Shown piece after piece: positions 31,874-41,874 of a stretch of 64,000 nt of DNA; position 1 is the stretch's first letter, and each line of letters opens with the position of its first letter. Source of the stretch: Leptolyngbya sp. PLA1. GTDB lineage: Bacteria; Planctomycetota; Phycisphaerae; Phycisphaerales; UBA1924. The notes under the pieces are model-generated. The model did no database searches and had not been told where the DNA came from. It saw only the letters and a program-made list of their open reading frames with translations. The DNA lies in NCBI GenBank assembly GCA_021405315.1, contig QWIH01000001.1, positions 89,376 to 153,375 on the forward strand, read 5' to 3'. A program made the translations under genes and the position numbers.

Positions 31874-33073
31874 TCAGGAGCAGAGCTTCTTGAGCGCCTC
31901 GGCCTTGTCGACGCGCTCCCAGGTGAAGAACTGCAGCCGCTCGGGGCGGTTCTGCTTCTTGACGCGGTCGACGTAGTGGCCCTCGTAGCACTTGCGGCCG
32001 AAGTGCCCGTGCCGGGCCGTGGGGGAGTAGATGGGCTTGCGGAGCGAGAGTGCCTCGATGATCTTCTTGGGGGTGAGGCCGAAGGTCTGGCGGATGGCGG
32101 CGGAGATCTTGGCCTCGTCGCACTTGTTGGTGCCGAAGGTATCGACGTAGACGCTGGTGGGCTCGGCGACGCCGATGGCGTAGGAGAGCTGGATCTCGCA
32201 CCTGTCGGCGAGGCCGGCGGCGACGACGTTTTTCGCGATGTACCGGGCCATGTAGGCGGCGGAACGGTCCACCTTGGTGGGGTCCTTGCCGGAGAAGGCG
32301 CCGCCGCCGTGCCGGCCCATCCCGCCGTACGTGTCCACGATGATCTTGCGGCCCGTCAGGCCGGTGTCGCCGTGGGGCCCGCCGATCTCGAAACGGCCGG
32401 TGGGGTTCACGTGGACCGTGATCGCGGGGTTCCAGAGGTCCTTGAGCACGGGCTTCAGGACGTTCTCGATGATCTCACGCTTGAGCTGGTCCTGGCGGTC
32501 GTTCCACGAGGGGTCATGCTGGGTGGACAAGACCAGCGTGTCGACGCGGACGGGCCGTCCATTCTCGTACTCGACGGTCACCTGGCTCTTGGCGTCCGGG
32601 CGCAGGCCGGGGATGATGGCCTCTCGACGGACGTGCGCCTGCTGCTCGACGAGGCGGTGGGCCAGGTCGATGGGCAGGGGCATGAACTCAGGGGTTTCGC
32701 GGCAGGCGTAGCCGAACATCATGCCCTGGTCGCCCGCGCCCTCGCGGTCAACGCCCATGGCGATGTCGTTGGACTGCTTGTTGATGGCCACCATGACGCC
32801 CGCGGAGTCCGCGTCGAATCGCATGTCTCCCGAGGTGTAGCCGATGTCGCGGATGGTCTCTCGGACAAGGTCCGGGATGCTGACGTACGTGTTCGTGGTG
32901 ATCTCACCGGCTACGACGACCAGCCCGGTGCAGCAGAGTGTCTCGCACGCCACGCGCGAGTAGGGGTCGTCGGCGAGCATCGCATCCAGGATCGAGTCGG
33001 AGATCTGATCGGCGACCTTGTCAGGGTGGCCCATCGAGACAGACTCGGACGTGAAGAGCATGGACTGCGGCAT
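31874..33073 (-). CDS. metK: S-adenosylmethionine synthase
   Basis: Makes S-adenosylmethionine from ATP and methionine in the cytoplasm. The 399-residue protein carries [20 protein letters not shown] at the N-terminus, the signature [12 protein letters not shown] and the P-loop-like [19 protein letters not shown]. The C-terminal domain ends [12 protein letters not shown]. The length is close to the usual 385-400. A promoter with TATACT lies about 55 bases upstream. I found no SAM-responsive riboswitch in the short leader. It is monocistronic, with a terminator beyond its stop. Confidence 0.97.
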   Translation of the reverse strand: MPQSMLFTSESVSMGHPDKVADQISDSILDAMLADDPYSRVACETLCCTGLVVVAGEITTNTYVSIPDLVRETIRDIGYTSGDMRFDADSAGVMVAINKQSNDIAMGVDREGAGDQGMMFGYACRETPEFMPLPIDLAHRLVEQQAHVRREAIIPGLRPDAKSQVTVEYENGRPVRVDTLVLSTQHDPSWNDRQDQLKREIIENVLKPVLKDLWNPAITVHVNPTGRFEIGGPHGDTGLTGRKIIVDTYGGMGRHGGGAFSGKDPTKVDRSAAYMARYIAKNVVAAGLADRCEIQLSYAIGVAEPTSVYVDTFGTNKCDEAKISAAIRQTFGLTPKKIIEALSLRKPIYSPTARHGHFGRKCYEGHYVDRVKKQNRPERLQFFTWERVDKAEALKKLCS

Positions 33074-33130
33074 GTGGGACTCTCGCGGGGGGCGGGCGGC
33101 AACGACTCAATGTGAGGCAGGAAAGGGCAG

Positions 33131-33159
33131 AGTATATCTGTGGGTTCGCGGTTTGTCGT
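33131..33159 (-). promoter_or_regulatory. Probable metK promoter
   Basis: On the minus strand, ACGACA (33154-33159) and TATACT (33131-33136) are separated by 17 bases. The -10 is near perfect and the -35 is weak. The leader to the ATG at 33073 would be about 50 bases. Confidence 0.5.
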
Positions 33160-33278
33160 GGTCCCGGGGTCGAAGGCCGGGCGTGGTGGTGCAAGAATGG
33201 TGCGAAGGGCGAGGCGGGCAGGCCCGCGGGCTCTCCACGAGCGACTTATCGGGGCGGAAGCCCTTCGAAAGGACGACC

Positions 33279-34496
33279 ATGGCTGTGCAGCGGGTGCTGG
33301 TGCTGGGGGCGGGCAAGGTTGGCAAGTCGGTGGCAGAGCTTCTCCTCGCGGCCGGGGGCGGGGCGTACCACGTGACCATCGCGGATCGGGAGAAGGCGTC
33401 GCTGGACGAGGCGACGGCGATCCTGGGCGGGCTCAAGGCGAAGGTGCCATTCCCGGTGAGCTTCGACAGCCGTCAGGTGGACGTGAACGACGCCTCCGCG
33501 GTGCGGGCACTGTTGAAGGGCCACCAGTACGTGGTGTGCATGCTGCCCTTCAACTTCGTGAAGGGCATCGCGGAGATGGCGAACGAGCTGGGGGTGCACT
33601 ACTTCGACGTGACGGAGGATGTGGAGACCACCGACGCGGTGAAGAGCATCGCGGACTCCGGACGCGCTAAGGTGGCACTGGTCCCGCAATGCGGGCTGGC
33701 GCCGGGGTACATCGCCATCGCGGCGTATGACGTCGCCAAGGAGTTCGACAGCGTCCAGAGCCTTACGCTGCGGGTGGGCGCGCTCTCGCAGTTCCCGACC
33801 AACCAGTTGAAGTACAACGTCACATGGTCCGCCGCGGGCGTGGTGAACGAGTACTGCGAGCCCTGCAACGTGATGCTGCACGGGCACACGGTCAAGGTGC
33901 CCGCGCTCGAGGGGCTCGAGCGGTTCAGCCTGGAGGGCATCGAATACGAGGCGTTCTACACCTCCGGCGGCGTGGGGACGCTCGTCGAGACTCTGGAGAA
34001 CGAGAAGCGGCTCGCGCCGGAGGCGGACGTCGCGTACAAGACAATTCGCTACCCCGGTCACCGCGACCTCATGAAGTTCCTCCTGCAGGATCTGGGGCTG
34101 GCGACCGAGCACGCCACTCCCAACGCCAAGGGGCAGAAGTTCGACCGCTGGCTCCTGATCGACCTCTTCGACCACTCGCTCGCACGCACGCTCCAGGATG
34201 TGGTGGTGATCTTCGTCAACGGCATCGGCATGAAGCAGGGGCGTCCGTGGCAGGTGAACTTCCGCCGGAACATCCCGGCGACGAACCTCCTGGGCCGCCC
34301 GTGGCCGGCGATCGAACTGACCACGGCGGCGGGCGTCTGCGCCATGGTCGATCTGCACCGGCTCGGGAAGCTCCCCCGGCAGACGGGGTTCATCCGGCAG
34401 GAGGAAGTTTCGCTCCCGGAGTTCAGCAAGACCGTGTTCGGCAAGTGCTACGACGCGCCCGGTGAGGTTGAGGCGGCGATTCTGCGCAGGGGGTGA
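33279..34496 (+). CDS. Saccharopine dehydrogenase-like oxidoreductase
   Basis: A 405-residue protein with an N-terminal Rossmann fold (VLVLGAGKVGKSVAELLLAAGG, residues 5-26), then the saccharopine-dehydrogenase motif YVVCMLPFNFVKGIAEMANELGVHYFDVTED and the catalytic-domain segment VPQCGLAPGYIAIAAYD. Relatives act in lysine catabolism or synthesis (forming or splitting saccharopine), in polyamine metabolism (carboxynorspermidine synthase) or as unassigned C-N dehydrogenases. The ATG at 33279 has AAAGGA upstream. It is followed after 71 bases by purM. Confidence 0.88.
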   Translation: MAVQRVLVLGAGKVGKSVAELLLAAGGGAYHVTIADREKASLDEATAILGGLKAKVPFPVSFDSRQVDVNDASAVRALLKGHQYVVCMLPFNFVKGIAEMANELGVHYFDVTEDVETTDAVKSIADSGRAKVALVPQCGLAPGYIAIAAYDVAKEFDSVQSLTLRVGALSQFPTNQLKYNVTWSAAGVVNEYCEPCNVMLHGHTVKVPALEGLERFSLEGIEYEAFYTSGGVGTLVETLENEKRLAPEADVAYKTIRYPGHRDLMKFLLQDLGLATEHATPNAKGQKFDRWLLIDLFDHSLARTLQDVVVIFVNGIGMKQGRPWQVNFRRNIPATNLLGRPWPAIELTTAAGVCAMVDLHRLGKLPRQTGFIRQEEVSLPEFSKTVFGKCYDAPGEVEAAILRRG

Positions 34497-34567
34497 GCGT
34501 CGCCCGGGGGTGTCGCGAGCATGTCGGGCGTGCGCCCCGTGGCTTCCGCTATCCTGCTGCACCACCT

Positions 34568-35689
34568 ATGAGCCGAGCCGAACGAAAACCGCTGACATAC
34601 GCCGCCGCTGGCGTGGACATCGATGAGAAGGACTCGTTTACCGAGTCGCTGGACGCGGTGCTGAGGCGCACGCACGGGCCCCGGGTCATCCCGAATCCGG
34701 GAGGGTTTGCGGGGCTCTTCCGGCTCGACTACAGGGCGCGTCTCTTTGCGCGAAACTACAAGGACCCGGTGCTCGTCGCCTGCTGCGACGGCGTGGGGAC
34801 CAAGGTGAAGCTCGCGGCGGAACTCGGAGTCTTCGACACTGTCGGTATCGACCTCGTGGCGATGAACGTGAATGACCTGATCGTGCAGGGCGCCGAGCCG
34901 CTTTTTTTCCTGGACTACATCGCCACGCCGCGCATCGACCGCAAGTTCCTCGGCGACCTCGTGCGAGGAATCGCGGAAGGGTGCCGGAGGAGCGGGTGTG
35001 CGCTGCTCGGAGGCGAGACGGCCCACATGCCGGATCTGTACGCGAAGGGAGACTTTGATCTCGCGGGGTTCTGTGTCGGAGTCGTGGAACTCTCACGGGT
35101 GCAGAAGCCGGCCCGCGTCAAGGCGGGTGATGTCATTCTGGGTCTTTCCAGCGATGGGGTGCACAGCAACGGCTACACGCTGGTCCGGAAGGTGGTCGAA
35201 CAGGCAGGGCTGGACCTCAACACGGTGTACGAGGAACTGCAGCCGGTGCCGGCCAAGGGTCGCAGGGGTCGCAAGGCGGCCCCCCAACCCCGGACGCTGG
35301 GGCAGGTGCTCCTGACCCCCACCAGGCTCTACGCCGACCCCATCGTCCGGATGCTGCGGTCGTACCAGGTGAAGAACGTGGTGACAGGAATGGCGCACAT
35401 CACGGGGAGCGGCATCGGCGGGAACCTGTGCCGTGCCCTGCCCCCGACGCTGGATGCGAGCGTGCAGAAGGGAAGTTGGGAGATCCCGCCGGTTTTCCCC
35501 TTTCTTCAGAGGCACGGGAACATCCGCGATGAAGAGATGTACCGCATCTTCAACATGGGGCTGGGGTACTGCGTCATCGTGAAGCCGGGCTTTGCGGACT
35601 CTGTCCAGCAGAAGCTGGAGAAGCTGGGAGAACGGGTGTTCCGCGTGGGCAAGGTGGTCAAGGGGAGTGGCGAGGTCCGTCTGGGATGA
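34568..35689 (+). CDS. purM: Phosphoribosylformylglycinamidine cyclo-ligase
   Basis: AIR synthetase, the fifth step of de novo purine synthesis, which closes the imidazole ring of FGAM using ATP. The 373-residue protein begins LTYAAAGVDIDEKD and contains LVACCDGVGTKVKLA, GIDLVAMNVNDLIVQGAEPLFFLDY, GCALLGGETAHMP and the glycine-rich HITGSGIGGNL. An insert rich in Lys/Arg (AKGRRGRKAAPQP, about residue 235) is unusual for the family. The start at 34568 gives the normal N-terminus. purA lies 23 kb away, so purine genes are scattered. Confidence 0.96.
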   Translation: MSRAERKPLTYAAAGVDIDEKDSFTESLDAVLRRTHGPRVIPNPGGFAGLFRLDYRARLFARNYKDPVLVACCDGVGTKVKLAAELGVFDTVGIDLVAMNVNDLIVQGAEPLFFLDYIATPRIDRKFLGDLVRGIAEGCRRSGCALLGGETAHMPDLYAKGDFDLAGFCVGVVELSRVQKPARVKAGDVILGLSSDGVHSNGYTLVRKVVEQAGLDLNTVYEELQPVPAKGRRGRKAAPQPRTLGQVLLTPTRLYADPIVRMLRSYQVKNVVTGMAHITGSGIGGNLCRALPPTLDASVQKGSWEIPPVFPFLQRHGNIRDEEMYRIFNMGLGYCVIVKPGFADSVQQKLEKLGERVFRVGKVVKGSGEVRLG

Positions 35690-35867
35690 GCGAGTGTGCC
35701 CTCACGTTACAGAACCGTGACCTTTGTTCAGGAACTGTGAGGGACAGCGTGCCGTATGCTGAGTCGCCGTGGGCGTGGCCGGGGCGGATCGGGTAGTATC
35801 CCGCCCCTGACCACGCGGACGGCGTCGAAGCCGGACGGGTTAGGTACGCACTTGGAACGAGGTAGCC

Positions 35868-37922
35868 ATGCCTTCAACTTCTGTCTGCTGGGGCATCGAG
35901 ATCGGGGCATCCGCCATCAAGGCGCTGAAGCTGGAAGCGACCGGCGACGGGGGCGTCAAGGCTCTCGAGTACGCGCTGATCCAGCACCCCAAGCCGCTCT
36001 CGACGCCCGGCGTGGACGCGAACGACGTGCTGCGGGTATCTCTGGGCGCCTTTGCGAGCCAGTACGACCTGTCGAAAGCCTCGGTGGCGGTGTCCGTGCC
36101 CGGGCACGCGGGCTTCGCACGCTTCGCCAAGCTGCCCCCCGTTGAGCCCAAGAAGGTTCCGGACATCGTGAAGTTCGAGGCGATGCAGCAGATCCCGTTC
36201 CCGCTGGAGCAGGTGGAGTGGGACTACCAGACGTTCGTCAGCCCTGATTCGCCCGAGGTCGAGGTCGGCATCTTTGCCATCACGAAGGAACGGGTCGCCG
36301 AGCGGCTCGGGATGCTCGCGGATTTCGGGATCAACCCCGATCACGTGGTGCTCAGCCCGATCGCCGCATACAACGCCCTTGCGTACGACCTGGCGTTCGA
36401 CGCCAAGACCCCCGGCACCATCATCGTGGACGTGGGCACCACCTCCACGGACCTGGTTGTCGCCACGCCGGGGCGCGTGTGGGTCCGCACCTTCCCGATC
36501 GGGGGGCACCAGTTCACCGAGGCGATGGTGCAGCAGTTCCAGCTCTCCTACCCCAAGGCGGAGAAGCTGAAGCGTGAGGCCGAGGACAGCAAGCACGCGC
36601 GGCAGGTCTTCCAGGCGATGAGGCCCGTATTCACGGATATGGCCGCGGATATCCAGCGGTCCATCGGGTACTACCAGTCGCTCAACAAGGACGCCGTGCT
36701 GACCCGCCTCATCGGCATCGGCAGCACCTTTCACCTCCCGGGGCTGCGCAAGTACCTCAAGCAGCAGCTCTCGCTGGACGTCTACCGCATCGAGCAGTTC
36801 AAGCGGCTGAACCTGGACGGGACCCGCGAGGGCGACGAGAAGTCGAAGGCGTTCCAGGACGCTTCGCTCAACCTGTGCACCGCGTATGGCCTGGCGCTGC
36901 AGGGCCTGGGCCTCAACGCCGTGGGCGGGAACCTGATGCCCGTGAGCATGCTCCGCAAGTCCATGTGGAAGGAGAAGGTGCCGTGGTTCGGGATGGCGGC
37001 GGGCGTTGCGGCTGCCGCCGCGGCTGCGATGTTCATCGGGCCGGTCAAGGACTACTTCGACGTGAGCGGCAAGGCTCCGGATGCGGTCATCCGCACGGCG
37101 ACGGACCGGGCCGCCAAGCTGAAGAACGAGGCAAACGAAGCGGGCGTGACGAGCGCGGGCGAGCCCCAGCTCGACGCGGCGAACAGCGTGGCGCTGATCG
37201 ACAAGCGGGGCACGATGGCCCGCATCGTGCTCGACGTTCAGGAGATGCTCGCCGCCGCGGAGGGCGCCAAGGCGGACTGGGCCAAGGCCATGGCGATGCC
37301 GGAGGCGGCGGACCGTCCCGCGCTGACGCTGGACTCGCTCGTCACCACCTACCAGCCCCCGGCGGCGGAATCGACGGACCCGTACGCGGCGTCGGCGGCT
37401 GGCGAGGACGACGCCTCAAACCGGCTCAAGATCGCGCAGTACCCCCGGGTGAAGTGCGAGATGACACTCTCGAGCTATCAGCCTGAGACTCGGAGGTTCG
37501 TCGCGGAGAACTTGCAGCGATGGATGGCGCAGCACTCCAAGCGAGAGGGCGTAGGGTACACGATCCGCTTTGACGAGCCTGCATTCCGCGTGCAAGAGGT
37601 GAAGGTCGCGGCGACGGAAGCGGTGACCCGCCCGGGCGATGAGGCCGCGGCGGCGCCGGGGGGCAAGGGCGTTCGGACCGGGCCCCGGGACGCCCGCGTC
37701 GAGGAGCGGCCTCTCGCGAGGGGCCGTCTGGTCGGCGGCGGACCTGAGACGCCCGCGATGCTCGCTGCACAGAGCCAGTCGGCGGCCGCGGAAGAGCTCG
37801 AGAAGGTGGCGCCCCTCATCGAGGACACCTCCGGTCGGCCTCCGAAGACCGCGACGGTGACGGTGACGTGGTGGGCAACGTTTGTTCCCGCGCAGCCCGC
37901 GGGCGAGGGAGGTGGCCAGTGA
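35868..37922 (+). CDS. PilM-like actin-fold protein with membrane-spanning C-terminal extension
   Basis: A 684-residue protein. The first 350 residues form a PilM/FtsA-like actin fold: the phosphate loop WGIEIGASAIKALKLE near residue 8, KVPDIVKFEAMQQIPFPLEQVEWDYQ, and TIIVDVGTTSTDLVVATPG. PilM proteins are normally about 350 residues, sit in the cytoplasm and recruit PilN. Here a transmembrane helix (about 371-391) and a 290-residue second domain follow, as though a PilN-like part were fused on. The tail is Ala/Gly/Arg-rich. It heads a three-gene run, overlapping the next gene by 4 bases. Pili or a type II secretion-like complex are both possible. Confidence 0.82.
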   Translation: MPSTSVCWGIEIGASAIKALKLEATGDGGVKALEYALIQHPKPLSTPGVDANDVLRVSLGAFASQYDLSKASVAVSVPGHAGFARFAKLPPVEPKKVPDIVKFEAMQQIPFPLEQVEWDYQTFVSPDSPEVEVGIFAITKERVAERLGMLADFGINPDHVVLSPIAAYNALAYDLAFDAKTPGTIIVDVGTTSTDLVVATPGRVWVRTFPIGGHQFTEAMVQQFQLSYPKAEKLKREAEDSKHARQVFQAMRPVFTDMAADIQRSIGYYQSLNKDAVLTRLIGIGSTFHLPGLRKYLKQQLSLDVYRIEQFKRLNLDGTREGDEKSKAFQDASLNLCTAYGLALQGLGLNAVGGNLMPVSMLRKSMWKEKVPWFGMAAGVAAAAAAAMFIGPVKDYFDVSGKAPDAVIRTATDRAAKLKNEANEAGVTSAGEPQLDAANSVALIDKRGTMARIVLDVQEMLAAAEGAKADWAKAMAMPEAADRPALTLDSLVTTYQPPAAESTDPYAASAAGEDDASNRLKIAQYPRVKCEMTLSSYQPETRRFVAENLQRWMAQHSKREGVGYTIRFDEPAFRVQEVKVAATEAVTRPGDEAAAAPGGKGVRTGPRDARVEERPLARGRLVGGGPETPAMLAAQSQSAAAEELEKVAPLIEDTSGRPPKTATVTVTWWATFVPAQPAGEGGGQ

Positions 37923-39469
37923 AGCCCATGCTCGCGTGGATCAAGAGCAATCTGCTCATCGTCGTGTTCGTCGCGATCATCCTGATCGTCCTTCCCGGCG
38001 CTTACTTCGGGAGTTCGGCGTGGGGCGGCTCGATCCGCAGCGCCCAGGAGAAGGCCGCGGGCGATGCCCTCTCAAAGATCAACGCGGGAAAGGTGGACTA
38101 CGCCCTCCCGCAGTATGACCCCGCAAGCCCCGCGCTGGTGGTGAAGGCAGCGCCCAACACGGCCCGCACCGCGTGGTTCAAGCAGAAGCGAGAGGAGTTT
38201 GCAGCCGCGGCGGGCGCGATCAGCCAGAAGGCCGCGGACTTCAACCGGGGCGTGGGCGAGGATGCGGCGGCGGTGGGTCGCACGGAGCACCTGCCGATCG
38301 TGGAGGGGCTCTTCCCCGGTGCTGAGCAGGCCGCAGAGGCAGAGCTACGCAAGGAGCGCGGCGAGGACGCGTGGGGCACGCTCTCCGAGGAGGACCGTCG
38401 CGGACTGGTCGCCTCGCGGGCAAAGGCGATGATCCAGGACAAGCTGTATGAGGCGGAGGAGGCCTTCCTCGGGAAGCGAGGCCGGCCGAATCCGTACCAG
38501 AAGCTGCTCGACGGAATCCGCGCCGGTGGTCCAGTCGACGCCATCCGCCTCATCGAGGACATCAAGGCACTGGAGACGGCCGAAATCCAGAAGATCGGCC
38601 AGCGCCGCGACCTGACGGCGGACGAGCGAGCACGCGTGTCGAAGCTGCTCGAGGAGCGGCGTCTTGGTGGCGTGCAGGCCCGGGCCAAGGACGTCTCCGT
38701 GTTCGCCACGCTCGAGTGCCTGCCCACCGACGACAAGAAGGGTTCCGCGGTGCGGCTCGATTCCTTCGTTCCAGAGGAGATCCGGCCTTACAACTTCTTT
38801 GTCTACCAGTGGGATCTCTGGCTGCTGTCGGACATGTTCGCCGCGGTCGGGGTCGCCAACCGCGGAGCCGACGGGAATCTGACGTCCGTCGATCGCTCCA
38901 CGGTCAAGCGCATCGTCTCGGTTGAGCTCACGGAGCCCAAGGGGCTCTTCGAAGGTGGAACGATCGACCCCTCGCTCGGCATGCAGGCACCAGCCCCCAC
39001 GGCGTCGGTCCCGGGCATGGTGCCGACCGACCCGATGTTCGGACTCACCGCCCGCGGGATGGGCGAGTGGAACACCTTCTACGACCTTCGCAACTCCGCG
39101 ATGACCTGCATCGTGGCGTCCGAGCGGCTGCCAGACTTCCTTGCGGCGATCGAGCGGACCAACTTCATGACCGTCACCAGCATCGAGGTCTCCGACGTCA
39201 ACGCCTGGGAGGAGCTGAAGCAGGGGTACTACTACGGCACGGACCACGTCGTGAAGGTGCGAGTCGAAATCGAGTCTGTGTGGCTGCGGTCCTGGATGAC
39301 CAAGTACATGCCACTGGACGTCCAGGGAGTCCTGAAGGTTCCCGGCGCCCCTGTGGCGGACGCGGCGGCTGGAGCCGGTGCGCCTCCCGCGCCGGTCGCT
39401 CCGGCGGGTGGGCCCATTGGCGGACCGCGTGGCCTCAAGGGCGGCGGCGGTGTCAGGGGACCGGGCTGA
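37919..39469 (+). CDS. Inner membrane protein, PilO-like position (unknown function)
   Basis: A 516-residue protein with a short cytoplasmic start, one transmembrane helix (LLIVVFVAIILIVLPGAYFG, residues about 13-32), a long helical or coiled-coil region (about 35-240) and a C-terminal alpha/beta region (SVFATLECLP, PYNFFVYQWDLW, DLRNSAMTCIVASERLPDFLAAIERTNFMTV). That layout resembles PilO or GspM-like pseudopilus assembly proteins but is twice as long. The GTG at 37919 overlaps the pilM-like stop (GTGA) and has GGGAGG 6 bases upstream. It ends in a Gly/Pro/Ala tail. Confidence 0.7.
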   Translation: MKPMLAWIKSNLLIVVFVAIILIVLPGAYFGSSAWGGSIRSAQEKAAGDALSKINAGKVDYALPQYDPASPALVVKAAPNTARTAWFKQKREEFAAAAGAISQKAADFNRGVGEDAAAVGRTEHLPIVEGLFPGAEQAAEAELRKERGEDAWGTLSEEDRRGLVASRAKAMIQDKLYEAEEAFLGKRGRPNPYQKLLDGIRAGGPVDAIRLIEDIKALETAEIQKIGQRRDLTADERARVSKLLEERRLGGVQARAKDVSVFATLECLPTDDKKGSAVRLDSFVPEEIRPYNFFVYQWDLWLLSDMFAAVGVANRGADGNLTSVDRSTVKRIVSVELTEPKGLFEGGTIDPSLGMQAPAPTASVPGMVPTDPMFGLTARGMGEWNTFYDLRNSAMTCIVASERLPDFLAAIERTNFMTVTSIEVSDVNAWEELKQGYYYGTDHVVKVRVEIESVWLRSWMTKYMPLDVQGVLKVPGAPVADAAAGAGAPPAPVAPAGGPIGGPRGLKGGGGVRGPG

Positions 39470-39556
39470 AGCCCCGAAGGGCTGGCGGTGCGGAGTGGCG
39501 GGTGCTGGTTCGAGTTCGGGTTGGCGTGTGAGTTCGATGTGTAGAAAGGAACGCCC

Positions 39557-41734
39557 ATGAAGCTCAAGGGCATCAGTGCACTGGAGGCGAACGCGGACAA
39601 GATCACGCTCGGCGTGACCGGTCTCGCGTTCGTCGGCGCGCTCGCGCTCCAGTTTGTCCCCGGCCGCAACCAGATCAAGGTCGGGTCGACCCAGCAGTCC
39701 CCAGGCACCGCGTTCGTCCCTGTCGAATCCGCGGCCAAGGCCCTGCTCGCGGAGCTCGACACCACGAATCCGAAGCTGCCGGAGGAGGTGCCCCAGTTCA
39801 CCCTCGCCGGGAAGCTGGACCTGTCCGGTCCGTCGCTGCCCGCCCGGCGCGTCGCGATGGGCATCCCGCCCCGCATCGCCAAGGCCGAGGTCGCGGTGAA
39901 GGTCGAGAGTGGTCAGTTTGAGCTGCCCAAGGTGCCCGCCCCAGCCGGGCCTCAGGCGTACGCGTTCAGCGGCACCTTCCACCCGGTAGAAGTCGTCCGC
40001 AACACGGACCTCAAGAAGGTGCTGCTCTCCCAGGACCAGCCCTTCGACTTCCACGCGGTGAGCATCGAGGCGAAGTTCGACGGGTCCGCGCTCCGGAGCG
40101 CGCTCGAGTCCGATCCCGACGGCGAAGGGCCCCTGCAACCAATCCCCATGAACTGGTGGTTCGATGCCGTCGGCGAGGTCTCGTTTGTGGACATCGTGGG
40201 TGTGGAAGTCGAGCGGCAGATGGTGGTCCGCGCGGATGGCAAGCCGGTCGCGGACGCCCCCGCGGAACTCCTTGCGACGCCACCGGGCCGGTTCGACTCC
40301 ATCAAGATGTGGACGGAGAATGTGAAGTCGCTGGGCGATGTTCCCGGTGCCGTGGACACCATCCGCAGCTACGCCGCGGAGGTTCAGAGGCCCGAGTTCT
40401 ATCCGATGATCGCGGGTGCGGACTGGCTGCCCCCCGAACGTGCGATCGAGGCCGGCGACCCGGCGGCTCGTCAGAAGCTCATCCGCAAGCTGACCGACGA
40501 CATCGCGCAGATTGATGTGGATATCGCCGACGTGCAGAAGCGTCTCACCGCGGCGGAAGGCGCGGCCCCCAAGGGCAGGGAGTCCGAGCGCCAGCCGGTT
40601 GGAAGGCCCGGGGCGGGCGGCGGCGGCGGCAAGGGCGGGTCCGGCGGTGGGGGGGTCGGCCCCGCGCCCACCACCGGTCCCAGGCCGGCGCCGGTCGGCA
40701 ATCCCGCCGCCCTGCGGAAGCGGCTTGAGACCCTCTCCAAGCGGAGGGAGGACCTCGGCGCACGCCTGGCTGGGCTCGAGCAGCGCACGCCGGACGTCGG
40801 CGCGGCGGCTCCTGTTCCCGGCACGCGGCCAGAGAGCACGCTCAATGCTCCCTCGATCACCCTCTGGACCCATGACCTGACCGCTCAGCCCGGGGCGTCG
40901 TACGCCTATCGCTTCCGCGTGGTCATCAACAACCCCGCCTTCGGGCGGAACCTCCAGCAGAGCCAGGCCGCACTGGCCGCAAGTTCAATGCTGCGAGGGG
41001 AGTGGAGCGAGTGGTCTGACGCGGTGCAGGTCGATCCCCAGACAGCGGTGTTCATCACCGCCGCTGCCGAGGCCGACCCGCTCAACGGCCGCCCGACCGC
41101 GAGCGCGGAGCTGTATCAGTTCTACTACGGCTACTACCGAAAGGGCAACACCGGCCTCGGCCCGGGCGATCAGATCACTGCCAGCGAGACGCTGCCTGAG
41201 AAGCTGAAGCTGGCGGACCTGAAGAAGCTCGAGGAGTTCGTCAAGGCCAACCAGCCCATTCCGGGAGCCGCCCCGACGCCGTTGCCTCGCGCCCCGGGCG
41301 GAGGTGGCGGGAAGACTGGCGGCACGCGGATCGACCCTCGCGAGGCGGGACAGCCCGTCATGCCGGTCGTTCCGGAGAACCCGACCCCGACCGAGGCCGG
41401 TCCCCAGTCTGAATGGCTCAATGTCCCGGTGCAGCGGCACCTTCAACTGGACTCTGGCCTTGTGTTCCTCGATGCGACCAACGCTCCCGGCAGTGCCGGG
41501 GGCGTAGAGGTTGTCGTGGTCGGGGCGGATGGCACGCTGTACGTCCGCACGCCGCAGGCTGATTCCAAGAGTCCACTGCTTGAACGGCTGCGGTCGTCGG
41601 CCCAGGTAGGCCTGGCCCAGGGAGAGCTGAAGCCTGCCGAAATCCGAACGCCGCCTGCCGGTCCGGCAAACCGGCCCCCAGGCAGCCCGAAGGCGCCGCC
41701 GGCGGGCGGAGGGATGGGCGGCGGTGGCGGCTAA
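39557..41734 (+). CDS. Membrane-anchored protein, third gene of the pilM-like run
   Basis: A 725-residue protein of unknown family. An N-terminal transmembrane helix (ITLGVTGLAFVGALALQFVPG, about 15-35) leads into a beta-rich domain (about 90-280) and a helical hairpin split by a Gly-rich linker near 350-380. An immunoglobulin or fibronectin-like domain (SITLWTHDLTAQPGASYAYRFRVVINN, about 440-510) follows, and the end is Pro/Gly-rich. AAGGA lies just before the ATG. The gene follows the PilO-like gene by about 87 bases and ends near the rRNA promoter. It could be a PilP or secretin-contact analogue, but that is inference. Confidence 0.68.
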   Translation: MKLKGISALEANADKITLGVTGLAFVGALALQFVPGRNQIKVGSTQQSPGTAFVPVESAAKALLAELDTTNPKLPEEVPQFTLAGKLDLSGPSLPARRVAMGIPPRIAKAEVAVKVESGQFELPKVPAPAGPQAYAFSGTFHPVEVVRNTDLKKVLLSQDQPFDFHAVSIEAKFDGSALRSALESDPDGEGPLQPIPMNWWFDAVGEVSFVDIVGVEVERQMVVRADGKPVADAPAELLATPPGRFDSIKMWTENVKSLGDVPGAVDTIRSYAAEVQRPEFYPMIAGADWLPPERAIEAGDPAARQKLIRKLTDDIAQIDVDIADVQKRLTAAEGAAPKGRESERQPVGRPGAGGGGGKGGSGGGGVGPAPTTGPRPAPVGNPAALRKRLETLSKRREDLGARLAGLEQRTPDVGAAAPVPGTRPESTLNAPSITLWTHDLTAQPGASYAYRFRVVINNPAFGRNLQQSQAALAASSMLRGEWSEWSDAVQVDPQTAVFITAAAEADPLNGRPTASAELYQFYYGYYRKGNTGLGPGDQITASETLPEKLKLADLKKLEEFVKANQPIPGAAPTPLPRAPGGGGGKTGGTRIDPREAGQPVMPVVPENPTPTEAGPQSEWLNVPVQRHLQLDSGLVFLDATNAPGSAGGVEVVVVGADGTLYVRTPQADSKSPLLERLRSSAQVGLAQGELKPAEIRTPPAGPANRPPGSPKAPPAGGGMGGGGG

Positions 41735-41787
41735 GTCCGCGTTTTCAAGGCGTTAGAACCGTGAACGAAAAAGAGATGCTCGGCGGC

Positions 41788-41815
41788 TTGACTGCTTGAT
41801 GGCCGGGCCTAAAGT
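41788..41815 (+). promoter_or_regulatory. Promoter of the 23S-5S rRNA operon
   Basis: TTGACT at 41788-41793 and TAAAGT at 41810-41815 with a 16-base spacer. It lies 53 bases after the stop of the preceding protein gene and about 345 bases before the mature 23S 5' end, leaving a long leader that contains boxA. Confidence 0.6.
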
Positions 41816-41874
41816 CCTCCCCGCACCTGAGACCAAAATCAGGGGCACGCGACGAGCCGAGAGGCAGATCGCAC

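Noticed and set aside
33074..33130. Possible SAM riboswitch in the metK leader
   Set aside because: The leader is only about 50 bases long and I could find no helix set or conserved core matching a SAM-I, SAM-II or SAH class by eye.
35699..35747. An imperfect inverted repeat (CCCTCAC ... GTGAGGG) after purM
   Set aside because: It has only seven paired bases at the ends and no T-tract, so a terminator or operator call is not supported.
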